This document shows positions 8,764 to 16,857 of a stretch of DNA of 64,000 nt, one piece after another; the first letter of the stretch is position 1, and each line of letters begins with the position of its first letter. The position numbers and the translations under genes were made by a program. The notes beneath the pieces are model-generated. The model ran no database searches and was not told the DNA's origin. It saw nothing but the letters and a program-made list of their open reading frames with translations. The DNA is taken from NCBI RefSeq assembly GCF_000472425.1, contig NZ_AXAI01000022.1:27520-91519 (forward strand). The letters run 5' to 3'. Origin of the DNA: Bradyrhizobium sp. Tv2a-2 (GTDB lineage: Bacteria > Pseudomonadota > Alphaproteobacteria > Rhizobiales > Xanthobacteraceae).

Positions 8764-10431
8764 TTATGGCGCGCAAGAGAAGCTTGAGGCAGCCTCGGCC
8801 GGGCCGGATTTGTAGTGCGGCCATGCCGGCCATTGGCACAGCGGCAGTGCGCGCGTGGTTGCGAAAGCCGGTGCCTCGATCTTCTGTTCGACGACCTCGA
8901 GATCGCCGGGCGCCTTGCCGCTCTCCACCCAATCGACCAGCACGCTCAGCATGTCGACATTGGCCGGCGCGCCCGAGCCGACATGGTCGACACCCGGCGC
9001 GGTGTAGAGCCGCGCGAACGCCGCGGTCTCCTCTTTGCCCAGCGAGAATTGCATGTTCTCGAAATAGCGGATGCCGGCGAACGGGCTTTGGGCGTAGTCG
9101 GACATGTGCTCGAGGATGATGAGCTTGCCGCCATGATCGTTGAAGGCGGTGAGGTTCGGATTGGTCGAGTCCATCAGCTGCGACACTTCAAGCACGCGCT
9201 GCTTGTGGTCCTCGGGCTTGTATTTGGCGACGTCGAGCTTGGGATCGCGCGCGAAAACATATTGCGTGCCGCCGGCGCCGAAAATCCAGGCAATGCCGTT
9301 GGTCTGGCCCGGCGGCTGCGTCGGCGCAGTCGTGCCGAGCCACCAGGACACCCAGCCGCCGGCCGAGGCGAAGGGTGGGGTGTTTTCGCCTGATACGCCC
9401 CAGCCCGGATAGTCGTCGACACCGTTCGCGAGCGGGAACGGGAAGGCGTACCGCGCATGCAGCGTGTCGATCGCCTTGATCTGCGCATCCGTCAGGCACT
9501 GGTCGCCATGCTGGCCTTCGGCACAGCGCAGCGTGTCGGGGCGGAACGTCGCCCGGCAGCCGACCGGATTTTCAATGATGGAATCCTCGATGCCGTCGGC
9601 CTTGTCGCAGGCCTTAAGGACGGCATCGGCAACGAGCTTGATCTGCGCGGGATTGATCCAGCCATCACCCATGGTGACAAGGCCCGAACGGGTCCCGGCA
9701 TGCTGCAAGCCGACCCAGTTGATGACGGGGACTCGCGCGAGGATGCCGTCGAAGTCTTCGGGGTATCGTTGCGCCATGGTCAGCGCCTCGCGGCCACCTT
9801 CCGAGGAGCCCATGAAATACATCTTGTCCGGCTTCTTGCCGTAGGCGCGCACGACGAGCGCGACCGCGGCATCGCGCACCTTCTTGTAGGCCTTGTGTGC
9901 GAAATTCTCGAACGCTTCGTCGTTGAGCGCAAACGTCTGCGGCGGCTCGCCCGGCTTGGCCTCGTGGCCCGAGTCGGTACCGTAGGTGACAAAGCCGCGT
10001 GCCAGCGGCGAGGGCTTGTTGAAGGGATAGGCCGGCGGCAGCGCGAGGCCGGTGATCAGCACGCCGTTGAAGCCTCCGCCGCCATATTGCAGCGAGCGGC
10101 CATTCCAATCGGTCGGCAGGTTCACCTCGAACTTGATCGGCGGTGCTTTTGGATCGATTGGCTCGATATGGCCGAGCACCTTGCAGAAGGCGGGATTGGC
10201 CGGCGCGACGCGCGCAGCCGGGCTCCCGGCCCGCTCGGCGATGGATAGCGGCGTTGGCGCCTGCATCGCGGCGGAATCGATGCGGACCGCATCAGGTGCG
10301 TCTCCTGCGAGGCCGGAGCATGTCTTGGCGGCATCGCCCTGCAGCGGCGTGGCCGGAGCCGACGAGGCCGTCGCCATCACGGCAAACATCGCTGTCGCCC
10401 AGAGCCGGGCATCGATCCGCAATCGCATCAT
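8764..10431 (-). CDS. Exported tannase/feruloyl esterase-family hydrolase
   Basis: A 555-residue serine esterase of the tannase/feruloyl esterase family, expected to release phenolic acids from plant esters outside the cytoplasm. It has a signal peptide (LWATAMFAVMATASSAPA), the lid/ligand features NLPTDWNGRSLQYGGGGFNG, the nucleophile elbow MGSSEGGREAL, the CXDADGIEDSIIENPxxC-like calcium-site segment with KACDKADGIEDSI, and the C-terminal catalytic His in APGVDHVGSG. Paired Cys codons suggest periplasmic disulfides. The ATG at 10431 has GGTGG upstream; a longer upstream frame overlaps pobA and is rejected. It lies downstream of pobA on the same strand, so its product acids could feed the pobA/pcaHG route. 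Confidence 0.86.
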   Translation of the reverse strand: MMRLRIDARLWATAMFAVMATASSAPATPLQGDAAKTCSGLAGDAPDAVRIDSAAMQAPTPLSIAERAGSPAARVAPANPAFCKVLGHIEPIDPKAPPIKFEVNLPTDWNGRSLQYGGGGFNGVLITGLALPPAYPFNKPSPLARGFVTYGTDSGHEAKPGEPPQTFALNDEAFENFAHKAYKKVRDAAVALVVRAYGKKPDKMYFMGSSEGGREALTMAQRYPEDFDGILARVPVINWVGLQHAGTRSGLVTMGDGWINPAQIKLVADAVLKACDKADGIEDSIIENPVGCRATFRPDTLRCAEGQHGDQCLTDAQIKAIDTLHARYAFPFPLANGVDDYPGWGVSGENTPPFASAGGWVSWWLGTTAPTQPPGQTNGIAWIFGAGGTQYVFARDPKLDVAKYKPEDHKQRVLEVSQLMDSTNPNLTAFNDHGGKLIILEHMSDYAQSPFAGIRYFENMQFSLGKEETAAFARLYTAPGVDHVGSGAPANVDMLSVLVDWVESGKAPGDLEVVEQKIEAPAFATTRALPLCQWPAWPHYKSGPAEAASSFSCAP

Positions 10432-10543
10432 TATATTTCCACCCTGTCTTCTTCTTGCGTTATTTCGCGGCCCGCATTTCAGATGGCGGGCCGTCGCAGT
10501 CAAGCCCTCGCAACGCAGCCGGCCAATGCTGCGCCGACGTGGC

Positions 10544-11716
10544 TCAGAACGGCAAGCCGACATAGTTCTCCGCGAGCTGCCCGAGCGCCGCATCAGACGA
10601 GAACAGATAGCTGAGCTCGGTCCGCTGCAACTGGTCGTCATAGGCGAGGCGATCGGGGAAGCGGTGCAGCAGCATGGTCATCCACCATGAGAAGCGCTGC
10701 GCCTTCCAGATGCGCGCGAGCGCCTTTTGCGAATAGCCTTCAAGGCCCGTATCGTCGCCCTTTTTGTAGTGTCCGAGCAGCGCGTGATAGAGGTAGTAGA
10801 TGTCGGACGCTGCGCTGTTGAGACCGCGCGCGCCGGTCGGCGGCACGATATGCGCGGCGTCGCCGGCGAGAAACAGCCGGCCATATTGCATCGGCTCGGC
10901 GACAAAGCTGCGCAACGGCGCAATGCTCTTCTCGATCGAGGGACCGGTGATGAGGGCTGCTGCGACCTGCTCCGGCAGGCGGCGTCTCAGCTCGGCCCAG
11001 AACAGGTCATCAGGCCAGTGCTCAGGTCGATCGGTGAGCGGCACCTGGATGTAGTAGCGGCTCAGCACTTGCGAGCGCAGCGAGCACAGTGCAAAGCCGC
11101 GCTGGTGCTTCACATAGATCAGCTCGGGCGAGACCGGCCTGGTGCGCGACAGCACGCCGAGCCAGCCGAACGGATAGACCTTCTCATATTCGCGCAACAC
11201 GTCCTTCGGCATCGACTTGCGGCTGACGCCGTGAAAGCCGTCGGCGCCCACCACATAGTCGCAGTCCACGCGCAGCGTCTCCTCGCCCAGCCGACAGGTC
11301 ACGAAGGGTGCATCGCTCTTCAGCTCGTGCAGGGCGACATCCTCGGCATTGTGCACGACCTTGCCGCCCAGGCGGTCGCGCGCATCGTAGAGATCGCGCG
11401 TCAGCTCGGTCTGGCCGTAGACGATCACCGAATTGCCGCCGGAATATTTGTGGAGGTCGACGTGATCGAGCACGCCGTCATGGGCGATGTGGAATCCCCG
11501 GTGGATCTCGCCCTCGCGATCCATGCGCTCGCCGCATTGCGCCTCGCGCATCAGTTTTGCGAATCCGTGCTCCAGGACGCCGGCGCGGATGCGGGAAAGC
11601 ACATGCTCGCGGCTGTATTTCTCCAGGAGGATGGTATCGATGCCCTGCAGGTGCAGCAGCTGCGACAACAAGAGCCCCGACGGCCCGCCGCCGATGATAC
11701 AGACCTGAACTTTCAT
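10544..11716 (-). CDS. pobA: 4-hydroxybenzoate 3-monooxygenase
   Basis: A 390-residue FAD enzyme converting 4-hydroxybenzoate to protocatechuate with NADPH and oxygen. Diagnostic segments: FAD GxGxxG motif IIGGGPSGLLLSQLLH at the N-terminus, LLEKYSREHVLSRIRAG, VDLHKYSGGNSVIVYGQTEL, the DG motif VGADGFHGVSR and the second FAD motif FLAGDAAHIVPPTGARGLN. Length is that of PobA (about 390). Start MKVQVCIIGGG at 11716 has no long N-terminal extension. It is divergent from an AraC-type regulator across 50 bp, the usual pobA-pobR layout. Confidence 0.96.
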   Translation of the reverse strand: MKVQVCIIGGGPSGLLLSQLLHLQGIDTILLEKYSREHVLSRIRAGVLEHGFAKLMREAQCGERMDREGEIHRGFHIAHDGVLDHVDLHKYSGGNSVIVYGQTELTRDLYDARDRLGGKVVHNAEDVALHELKSDAPFVTCRLGEETLRVDCDYVVGADGFHGVSRKSMPKDVLREYEKVYPFGWLGVLSRTRPVSPELIYVKHQRGFALCSLRSQVLSRYYIQVPLTDRPEHWPDDLFWAELRRRLPEQVAAALITGPSIEKSIAPLRSFVAEPMQYGRLFLAGDAAHIVPPTGARGLNSAASDIYYLYHALLGHYKKGDDTGLEGYSQKALARIWKAQRFSWWMTMLLHRFPDRLAYDDQLQRTELSYLFSSDAALGQLAENYVGLPF

Positions 11717-11766
11717 TTTCGCGTCCTTCCGTGGCCGCACACTCGGCGAATCGCCGGGAGAAACCG

Positions 11767-12672
11767 ATGGAGGGAACGGCCTTTGTCTTGTACAATTCGA
11801 ACATGCGCGCGGCACGATCCAAAACATCGATCCAGGTCTACAACCTGTTCGGGGAGCAGGGCGATCTGCCCGATGTCGTGCATTGCGAGACCATCGTCTC
11901 GCGCGCCGCGCTGCACGACTGGACGCTCTCGGTGCATCGCCATGCGCGGCTGCACCAGGTGCTGCTGATCGAGCGCGGCGGCGGCGAGGCGACGCTCGAT
12001 GGGCGCGTCTCGCCACTCAAGCCCATGACCATGGTCAATGTGCCTGTTGGCGACGTGCACGGCTTCAACTTCGTGCCGGCTACCGAAGGGTGGGTTCTCA
12101 CCATCGCCGCCGAAGTGCTGGATGAGACTCTGCTGGCGCCGGAGGGCCTGCGCGCGGCGCTGTCGCATGCGGCGGTGGTACGCGGAACCCGCGAGATCCG
12201 TACGCTGATGCAGCAGATCTTTGCCGAGCATGCCGGGCGGCGCTTCGGGCGGGCGCATGCGCTGCGCGCGCTGTCGGCGGCGCTGATCGGGCTTGTGGCG
12301 CGCGAACTCGCCCGCGAGAGCGGCGTCTCGGCGGCGGCCGATTCGGAGCTGTTCCGCCGCTTCGAGGCCTTGCTCGAAGAGCATCATCTGAAGCGCTGGA
12401 GCGTTGCAGATTATGCCAAGGCGTTGTCGGTGACGCCGACGCATCTCAACCGCGTGACGCGTGCAGCAACCGGCGACACCGCCTCGCATCTGATCCTGAA
12501 TCGGCTGATCCGCGAAGCGCGGCGCAATTTGGTCTATACCAACCTGCCGGTCTCGACGATTGCCTATGCGCTCGGCTTCGACGACCCCGCTTATTTCAGC
12601 CGCGTCTACGCTGCCGCCACCGGCCTTTCGCCGCGCGCCTTCCGTGCGCAAGTGCATGGCGGGGAGGGGTGA
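11767..12672 (+). CDS. pobR: AraC-family regulator, probable PobR activator of pobA
   Basis: A 301-residue AraC-type regulator: N-terminal cupin-like sensor (about 40-150, with HARLHQVLLIERGGGEATLDG) and a C-terminal double helix-turn-helix (about 205-300: WSVADYAKALSVTPTHLNRV and ARRNLVYTNLPVSTIAYALG, ending FDDPAYFSRVYAAATGLSP). AraC-type PobR proteins respond to 4-hydroxybenzoate; the divergent position next to pobA supports this role. I chose the ATG at 11767 because GGAG lies 6 nt upstream. An ATG at 11803 (MRAARSK) is possible, and would place a TTGTACAA palindrome (11788-11795) in the leader. It is convergent with pcaG, 4 nt apart. Confidence 0.85.
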   Translation: MEGTAFVLYNSNMRAARSKTSIQVYNLFGEQGDLPDVVHCETIVSRAALHDWTLSVHRHARLHQVLLIERGGGEATLDGRVSPLKPMTMVNVPVGDVHGFNFVPATEGWVLTIAAEVLDETLLAPEGLRAALSHAAVVRGTREIRTLMQQIFAEHAGRRFGRAHALRALSAALIGLVARELARESGVSAAADSELFRRFEALLEEHHLKRWSVADYAKALSVTPTHLNRVTRAATGDTASHLILNRLIREARRNLVYTNLPVSTIAYALGFDDPAYFSRVYAAATGLSPRAFRAQVHGGEG

Positions 12673-12676
12673 TTAC

Positions 12677-13303
12677 TCACACGTCGAGGAAGACAGTCTC
12701 TTCGGGGCCCTGCAGGTTGATCGTGAAGCTGTAGACCGTCTTGCCGCCGCGCTCGTTGCGCGTGGCGATCAGCGTCGACCGCCGCGCCGGCTGGTCGATC
12801 AGGTTGAGCACGGGATCGGCGGCGTTGGCGGCTTCCTCGTCGGAGAAATAGAGCCGCGTGTTCAGGCCGATATTGATGCCACGTGCCACGATCCAGACGT
12901 TGACATGGGGCGCGCAGCGCCGGCCCGCCTTGTCCGTGGTGACGCCGGGCTTGATGGTCTCGAAGGTGATCAAGCCACTTTCGAAATCCGAGCCGGCACG
13001 GCCCCAGCCGCGGAAATCTGCATCCAGCTCTCCGGACGAACGGTCGGCGGGATGGTTATAGCGTCCGGCCGCGTTGGCCTGCCAGATTTCCAGCAACACG
13101 TCGCGCAGCGGCGTGCCGGTGCCGTCGAGCACGCGGCCCTCGATCGTGATGCGCTCGCCCTTGGTGTTCGGCCCAACCAGGACGTTGGTAAAATTCTTCT
13201 CGAAAATGTCGAAGCCGGCCATGCCGGGGATCAGGCCGATATGGACATAGGGCCCGGCGGTTTGCGAAGCGGTTTCCTTCAGATAGTTGAGCGGTTGCAC
13301 CAT
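12677..13303 (-). CDS. pcaG: Protocatechuate 3,4-dioxygenase alpha subunit
   Basis: A 208-residue alpha subunit of the non-haem Fe(III) intradiol dioxygenase that opens protocatechuate to beta-carboxy-cis,cis-muconate. Start MVQPLNYLKETASQTAGPYVH is typical of PcaG; EIWQANAAGRYNHP and RCAPHVNVWIVARGINIGLNTR are the family core, where the iron His pair of the beta subunit is replaced by HVN, as expected for alpha. It follows pcaH after 3 nt and is clearly co-translated with it. Confidence 0.96.
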   Translation of the reverse strand: MVQPLNYLKETASQTAGPYVHIGLIPGMAGFDIFEKNFTNVLVGPNTKGERITIEGRVLDGTGTPLRDVLLEIWQANAAGRYNHPADRSSGELDADFRGWGRAGSDFESGLITFETIKPGVTTDKAGRRCAPHVNVWIVARGINIGLNTRLYFSDEEAANAADPVLNLIDQPARRSTLIATRNERGGKTVYSFTINLQGPEETVFLDV

Positions 13304-13306
13304 GGC

Positions 13307-14083
13307 TCAGTTTCCTTCCGGACGGTTCTCGAAAAAGGTCGAGCGGCTGCCGCGCAGCACGATGTCGAAGCGATAGGCGAGCGAATCAAGCGGCAGGCTC
13401 GCATTGAGATCAAGCGATGCAACGAGCCGGCTCAATGCCTCCGGGTCCGGGATCGTGGTCAGGATCGGGCACACCGGGATCAGGGGATCGCCCTCGAAAT
13501 ACATCTGGGTGATCAGCCGTTGCGCGAAGCCGGAGCCGAACACCGAGAAGTGGATGTGCGCCGGGCGCCAGCTGTTGACGAAGTTGCGCCACGGATAGGG
13601 TCCCGGTTTCACGGTGCGGAAATAGTAATAGCCGCTCGCATCCGTCAGCGCGCGGCCGCAGCCGCCGAAATTGGGATCGATCGGCGCGAGATAAGTGTCC
13701 TTTTTGTGCCGGTAGCGGCCGCCGGCATTGGCCTGCCAGAATTCGACCAGCGTGTTCGGCACGCCGCGGCCTGTTTCATCCAGCACACGGCCATGGACCA
13801 CGATGCGCTCGCCGACAGGATCGCCGTCCTTGGCGTAGTTCTTGATCAAATCGTTATCGAGCGGGCCGATATCGTTGTGGCCGAACACCGGACCGGTGAT
13901 TTCCGAGACCGAGCTTTCCAGCGACAGCAGCGCCTGGCGCGGCGAACGCAGCACCGAGGATTTGTAGCCGGGCGCATGCAGCGGCGGATGGATGGAGCGG
14001 TCGCGCTGGAAAAAGCCGCCATCGCCAAAGGACGGCGCAGGGCGGTTGTGGCGAACATCAGTGTCGGCGGCCTGGGCGCTCAT
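13307..14083 (-). CDS. pcaH: Protocatechuate 3,4-dioxygenase beta subunit
   Basis: A 258-residue catalytic beta subunit. The four iron ligands can be placed: Tyr in NAGGRYRHKKD, Tyr in VKPGPYPWRN and both His in WRPAHIHFSVFG. The N-terminal helical region and C-terminal FDIVLRGSRSTFFE complete the family. The ATG at 14083 (MSAQAADTDV) is chosen over an upstream in-frame start that would run into the promoter region. pcaHG are transcribed away from a LysR-type gene 103 bp upstream. Later beta-ketoadipate genes (pcaB, C, D, IJ, F) are not in the window. Confidence 0.96.
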   Translation of the reverse strand: MSAQAADTDVRHNRPAPSFGDGGFFQRDRSIHPPLHAPGYKSSVLRSPRQALLSLESSVSEITGPVFGHNDIGPLDNDLIKNYAKDGDPVGERIVVHGRVLDETGRGVPNTLVEFWQANAGGRYRHKKDTYLAPIDPNFGGCGRALTDASGYYYFRTVKPGPYPWRNFVNSWRPAHIHFSVFGSGFAQRLITQMYFEGDPLIPVCPILTTIPDPEALSRLVASLDLNASLPLDSLAYRFDIVLRGSRSTFFENRPEGN

Positions 14084-14159
14084 GACGTGTTGTCTCCCTC
14101 TCGCGCCTTGGGAATGCGGCGCAATTGACCGGTGGAGGGTGCGCGGGCCCATTCTAAAA

Positions 14160-14180
14160 ATAAATAGATGGATTATAATC
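14160..14180. promoter_or_regulatory. Candidate LysR-type operator between pcaH and the LysR gene
   Basis: An A+T-rich stretch with ATAA-N9-TTAT (14160-14176) overlapped by the perfect palindrome GATTATAATC (14171-14180). It lies just upstream of the regulator ATG at 14187 and 77-97 nt from the pcaH ATG, the usual place for a LysR-family recognition site serving two divergent promoters. Confidence 0.45.
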
Positions 14181-14186
14181 AATTGC

Positions 14187-15122
14187 ATGAAGGAAATTGA
14201 TCATTTGTCCCTCGACGGCCATGCGCTCGCGCTGTTCCTCGCCGTGCTGGAGGAGGGCTCGGTGACGGCGGCCGCGACCCGGCTCGGGCTGACCCAGTCC
14301 GCCGTCAGCCACAGCCTGCAGAAGCTCAGGCGGATCATCGGCGATCCGTTGTTTGCCAAATCCGGGCGCGGCATCATCGCGACCGCGCATGCGCAGGCGC
14401 TCGCGGCAAGAGCGCGGGGCCTGATCGACGAGATGCGGAGCTTTGCCAGCGGAGCGAGCTTCGACCCGGCGAACGCGCGGTTGTCGCTCACCATCGCCGC
14501 CAATGATTTCCAGCGCGACCTGTTGTTGCCGAGCTTCTACCGGCGCGTCGCGGCTAAGGTTAAGAGCCTGAACCTGCGCGTCATTCCCTCGCAATCGCCG
14601 ACGCCGGCAATGCTCCGCGAGAGCCGCTGCGATCTGTTGATCACGCCGCTGCCGCCCTCCGGCATCGATATCGTGCAGAAGCGGCTGCTGCAGGATCATT
14701 ACGTCTGCTACTACGATGCCAAAGTGCGGTCGGCGCCGGCGACGCATGCCAATTATCTCGCGGCGCGTCACATCACCGTGGTCTACACCGACAATGAGCG
14801 GCTTGATTTCGACCGCAGGCTGGAGGCATCCGGTCTGCAGCGCGACATCGCGATCTCGGTGCCGAGCTTTTCCGGCGTCGCCGCCTTCCTGCGCGGCTCG
14901 GACATGCTGGCGAGCATGCCGAGCCTGTTGGCTCCTGACGTGGTGCGCGGCTTCGCCAGCGCGCGTATCCCGCTTCCTTCGCGTGCGGGGGCGCTGGCGA
15001 AACTGCCGATGTTCATGGTCTGGCACCAGCGCTACCAGAAGGATCCCGCCCATCTTTGGCTGCGCGAACAGCTCGAACAGACCTGCCGTCTGGTCGCAGC
15101 CGCGCCAACGGCGCAGGTTTGA
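14187..15122 (+). CDS. LysR-family transcriptional regulator
   Basis: A 311-residue LysR-type regulator. The N-terminal winged helix (about 8-65) contains FLAVLEEGSVTAAATRLGLTQSAVSHSLQKLR; the remaining part is the periplasmic-binding-protein-like effector domain, starting around LSLTIAANDFQRDLLLP. Its position divergent from pcaHG suggests control of protocatechuate cleavage. The N-terminus does not look like classical Agrobacterium PcaQ, so I leave the symbol empty. The ATG at 14187 has no strong ribosome site but begins at the family boundary. Confidence 0.88.
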   Translation: MKEIDHLSLDGHALALFLAVLEEGSVTAAATRLGLTQSAVSHSLQKLRRIIGDPLFAKSGRGIIATAHAQALAARARGLIDEMRSFASGASFDPANARLSLTIAANDFQRDLLLPSFYRRVAAKVKSLNLRVIPSQSPTPAMLRESRCDLLITPLPPSGIDIVQKRLLQDHYVCYYDAKVRSAPATHANYLAARHITVVYTDNERLDFDRRLEASGLQRDIAISVPSFSGVAAFLRGSDMLASMPSLLAPDVVRGFASARIPLPSRAGALAKLPMFMVWHQRYQKDPAHLWLREQLEQTCRLVAAAPTAQV

Positions 15123-15518
15123 ATCGTGCAAAAGAAGGACGGGATTATCCATCCCGCGGGCTCCTCTACTAAGGCACTAGAAAAGACAATCGCCGCTTTG
15201 GGCAACGCGCTCTTGCATTCCTTGTACAAATGTACAAAGGAATCGTCAGCAGGACCGGACTGCGTGCGCGGCGCACGGAGGGGGACTGGAAAGCGTGTAT
15301 CGGCGCCCTTTACGGGGTATGAAGGTACCGTATCTTCGGGGCTGGAGCCGATGCCACCACATCGAAACCGGTCCCGCAGGCACATCTATTGTCGCGATTG
15401 ACAATATCACGGCGGCGGGACGCCATGACCTGCCGCTGCAGGCAAAAACAATGCAGGCCTGGGCGACACCAGGCCCTTGAGTTGAGGGCTCGACAGGCCG
15501 TTGAGGGAGGAAGGGTAG
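15123..15518. other. Promoter region of the second liv operon
   Basis: A 396-bp gap upstream of the second binding-protein gene. The clearest structure is the perfect palindrome at 15222-15237, listed separately. GGAGGAAGGG immediately precedes the start codon at 15519. No coding sequence is supported. Confidence 0.65.
15222..15237. promoter_or_regulatory. Perfect palindrome, candidate GntR-type operator
   Basis: TTGTACA-AA-TGTACAA, a perfect 16-bp inverted repeat about 280 nt upstream of the binding-protein ATG. T-GT-AC-A symmetry is characteristic of operators bound by GntR/FadR-type regulators. The core octamer TTGTACAA also occurs at 11788-11795 at the start of the pobR-like gene. Confidence 0.5.
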
Positions 15519-16700
15519 ATGTTCGTTGCTGACAGGAAGCTCGCATGGTCGTTGCTCGGTGCTGCCGCCATCGGCGCATTGGCGCTCATGCCGGCGCGCG
15601 CCGAAGAGACGTTCAAGATCGGCCTGATTGTGCCGATGACGGGCGGGCAGGCCTCGACCGGCAAGCAGATCGACAATGCGATCAAGCTCTACATGAAGCA
15701 GCATGGCGACACCGTCGCCGGCAAGAAAATCGAGGTCATCCTGAAGGATGATGGCGCGCTGCCGGACAAGACCAAGACCGCAGCGCAGGAATTGATCGTC
15801 AACGAAAAGGTCAATGTCATCGCCGGTTTCGGGGTGACGCCGGCGGCGCTCGCCGCGGCGCCGCTTGCGACGCAGGGCAAGATTCCCGAGGTCGTGATGG
15901 CGGCGGGCACCTCCATCATCACCGAGAAGTCGCCCTATATCGTGCGCACCTCGTTCACGCTGCCGCAGTCTTCCACCATCATCGGCGACTGGGCGGTGAA
16001 GAACGGCATCAAGAAGGTCGCAACCCTGACCTCGGACTACGCGCCGGGCAACGATGCGCTCGCCGCGTTCAAGGAACATTTCACCGCCGGTGGCGGCGAG
16101 ATCGTCGAGGAGGTCAAGGTGCCGCTGGCCAACCCCGACTTCGCGCCGTTCCTGCAGCGCATGAAGGATGCCAAGCCAGATGCTGTCTTCGTGTTCGTGC
16201 CCGCTGGCCAAGGCGGCAACTTCATGAAGCAATATGCCGAGCGAGGCCTCGACAAGGCCGGCATCAAGGTGATCGGGCCGGGCGACGTCATGGATGACGA
16301 TCTCCTCAACGGCATGGGCGATGCCGCACTCGGCGCTGTCACCGCGCATATCTATTCCGCAGCGCATCCGTCCCAGGCCAACAAGGATTTCGTCGCCGCC
16401 TACAAGAAGGAATTCAACCAGCGCCCGGGCTTCATGGCGGTCGGCGGCTATGACGGCATCAACCTGATCTACGAAGCGCTGAAGAAGACCGGCGGCAATG
16501 CCGATGGCGACAAGCTGATCGAGGCGATGAAGGGCATGAAGTGGGAAAGCCCGCGCGGCCCGATCTCGATCGACCCCGACACCCGCGACATCGTGCAGAA
16601 TGTCTATGTCCGCAAGGTCGAGAAGGTCGATGGTGAACTCTACAATGTCGAGTTCGAGACCTTCAAGGACGTGAAGGATCCGGGCAAGACGAAGAAGTGA
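15519..16700 (+). CDS. ABC transporter substrate-binding protein (LivJ-like)
   Basis: A 393-residue periplasmic binding protein: signal peptide with core WSLLGAAAIGALALMPARA, then EETFKIGLIVPMTGGQASTG, the standard start of the type I binding fold. Two lobes follow, with VNVIAGFGVTPAALAAAP in the first and GFMAVGGYDGINLIYEAL in the second. GGGAGGAAGGG precedes the ATG. It heads a complete five-gene importer operon and lies next to pcaHG and its LysR regulator, so an aromatic acid is a reasonable but unproven ligand. Confidence 0.92.
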   Translation: MFVADRKLAWSLLGAAAIGALALMPARAEETFKIGLIVPMTGGQASTGKQIDNAIKLYMKQHGDTVAGKKIEVILKDDGALPDKTKTAAQELIVNEKVNVIAGFGVTPAALAAAPLATQGKIPEVVMAAGTSIITEKSPYIVRTSFTLPQSSTIIGDWAVKNGIKKVATLTSDYAPGNDALAAFKEHFTAGGGEIVEEVKVPLANPDFAPFLQRMKDAKPDAVFVFVPAGQGGNFMKQYAERGLDKAGIKVIGPGDVMDDDLLNGMGDAALGAVTAHIYSAAHPSQANKDFVAAYKKEFNQRPGFMAVGGYDGINLIYEALKKTGGNADGDKLIEAMKGMKWESPRGPISIDPDTRDIVQNVYVRKVEKVDGELYNVEFETFKDVKDPGKTKK

Positions 16701-16739
16701 CGCGAAGCGTCATCCCGGGGCTGCGCCCCACACGCTCAC

Positions 16740-16813
16740 GTCATGCCCGGGCTTGTCCCGGGCATCCGCATGGCCGGAAGCACGTGGACGGCCGGGACGA
16801 GCCCGGGCATGAC
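16740..16813. repeat. Long intergenic palindrome (REP-like) between binding protein and livH
   Basis: Left arm 16740-16761 and right arm 16792-16813 are inverted copies starting GTCATGCCCGGG, with a single mismatch over 22 nt and a spacer of about 30 nt. A second, smaller GGGGC/GCCCC hairpin precedes it near 16717-16729. It is placed inside an operon exactly after the binding-protein gene, where such hairpins commonly stabilise the upstream mRNA in periplasmic-transport operons. Confidence 0.75.
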
Positions 16814-16857
16814 GACCTACAGATAGCTCCATCGTATTTGGCTCAAACTCGGACCGC

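Noticed and set aside
10432..10641. N-terminal extension of the tannase-family gene
   Set aside because: It would overlap pobA coding sequence; the signal peptide begins at 10431.
12560..14128. Plus-strand open frame (522 codons) opposite pcaG and pcaH
   Set aside because: Antisense shadow of pcaGH.
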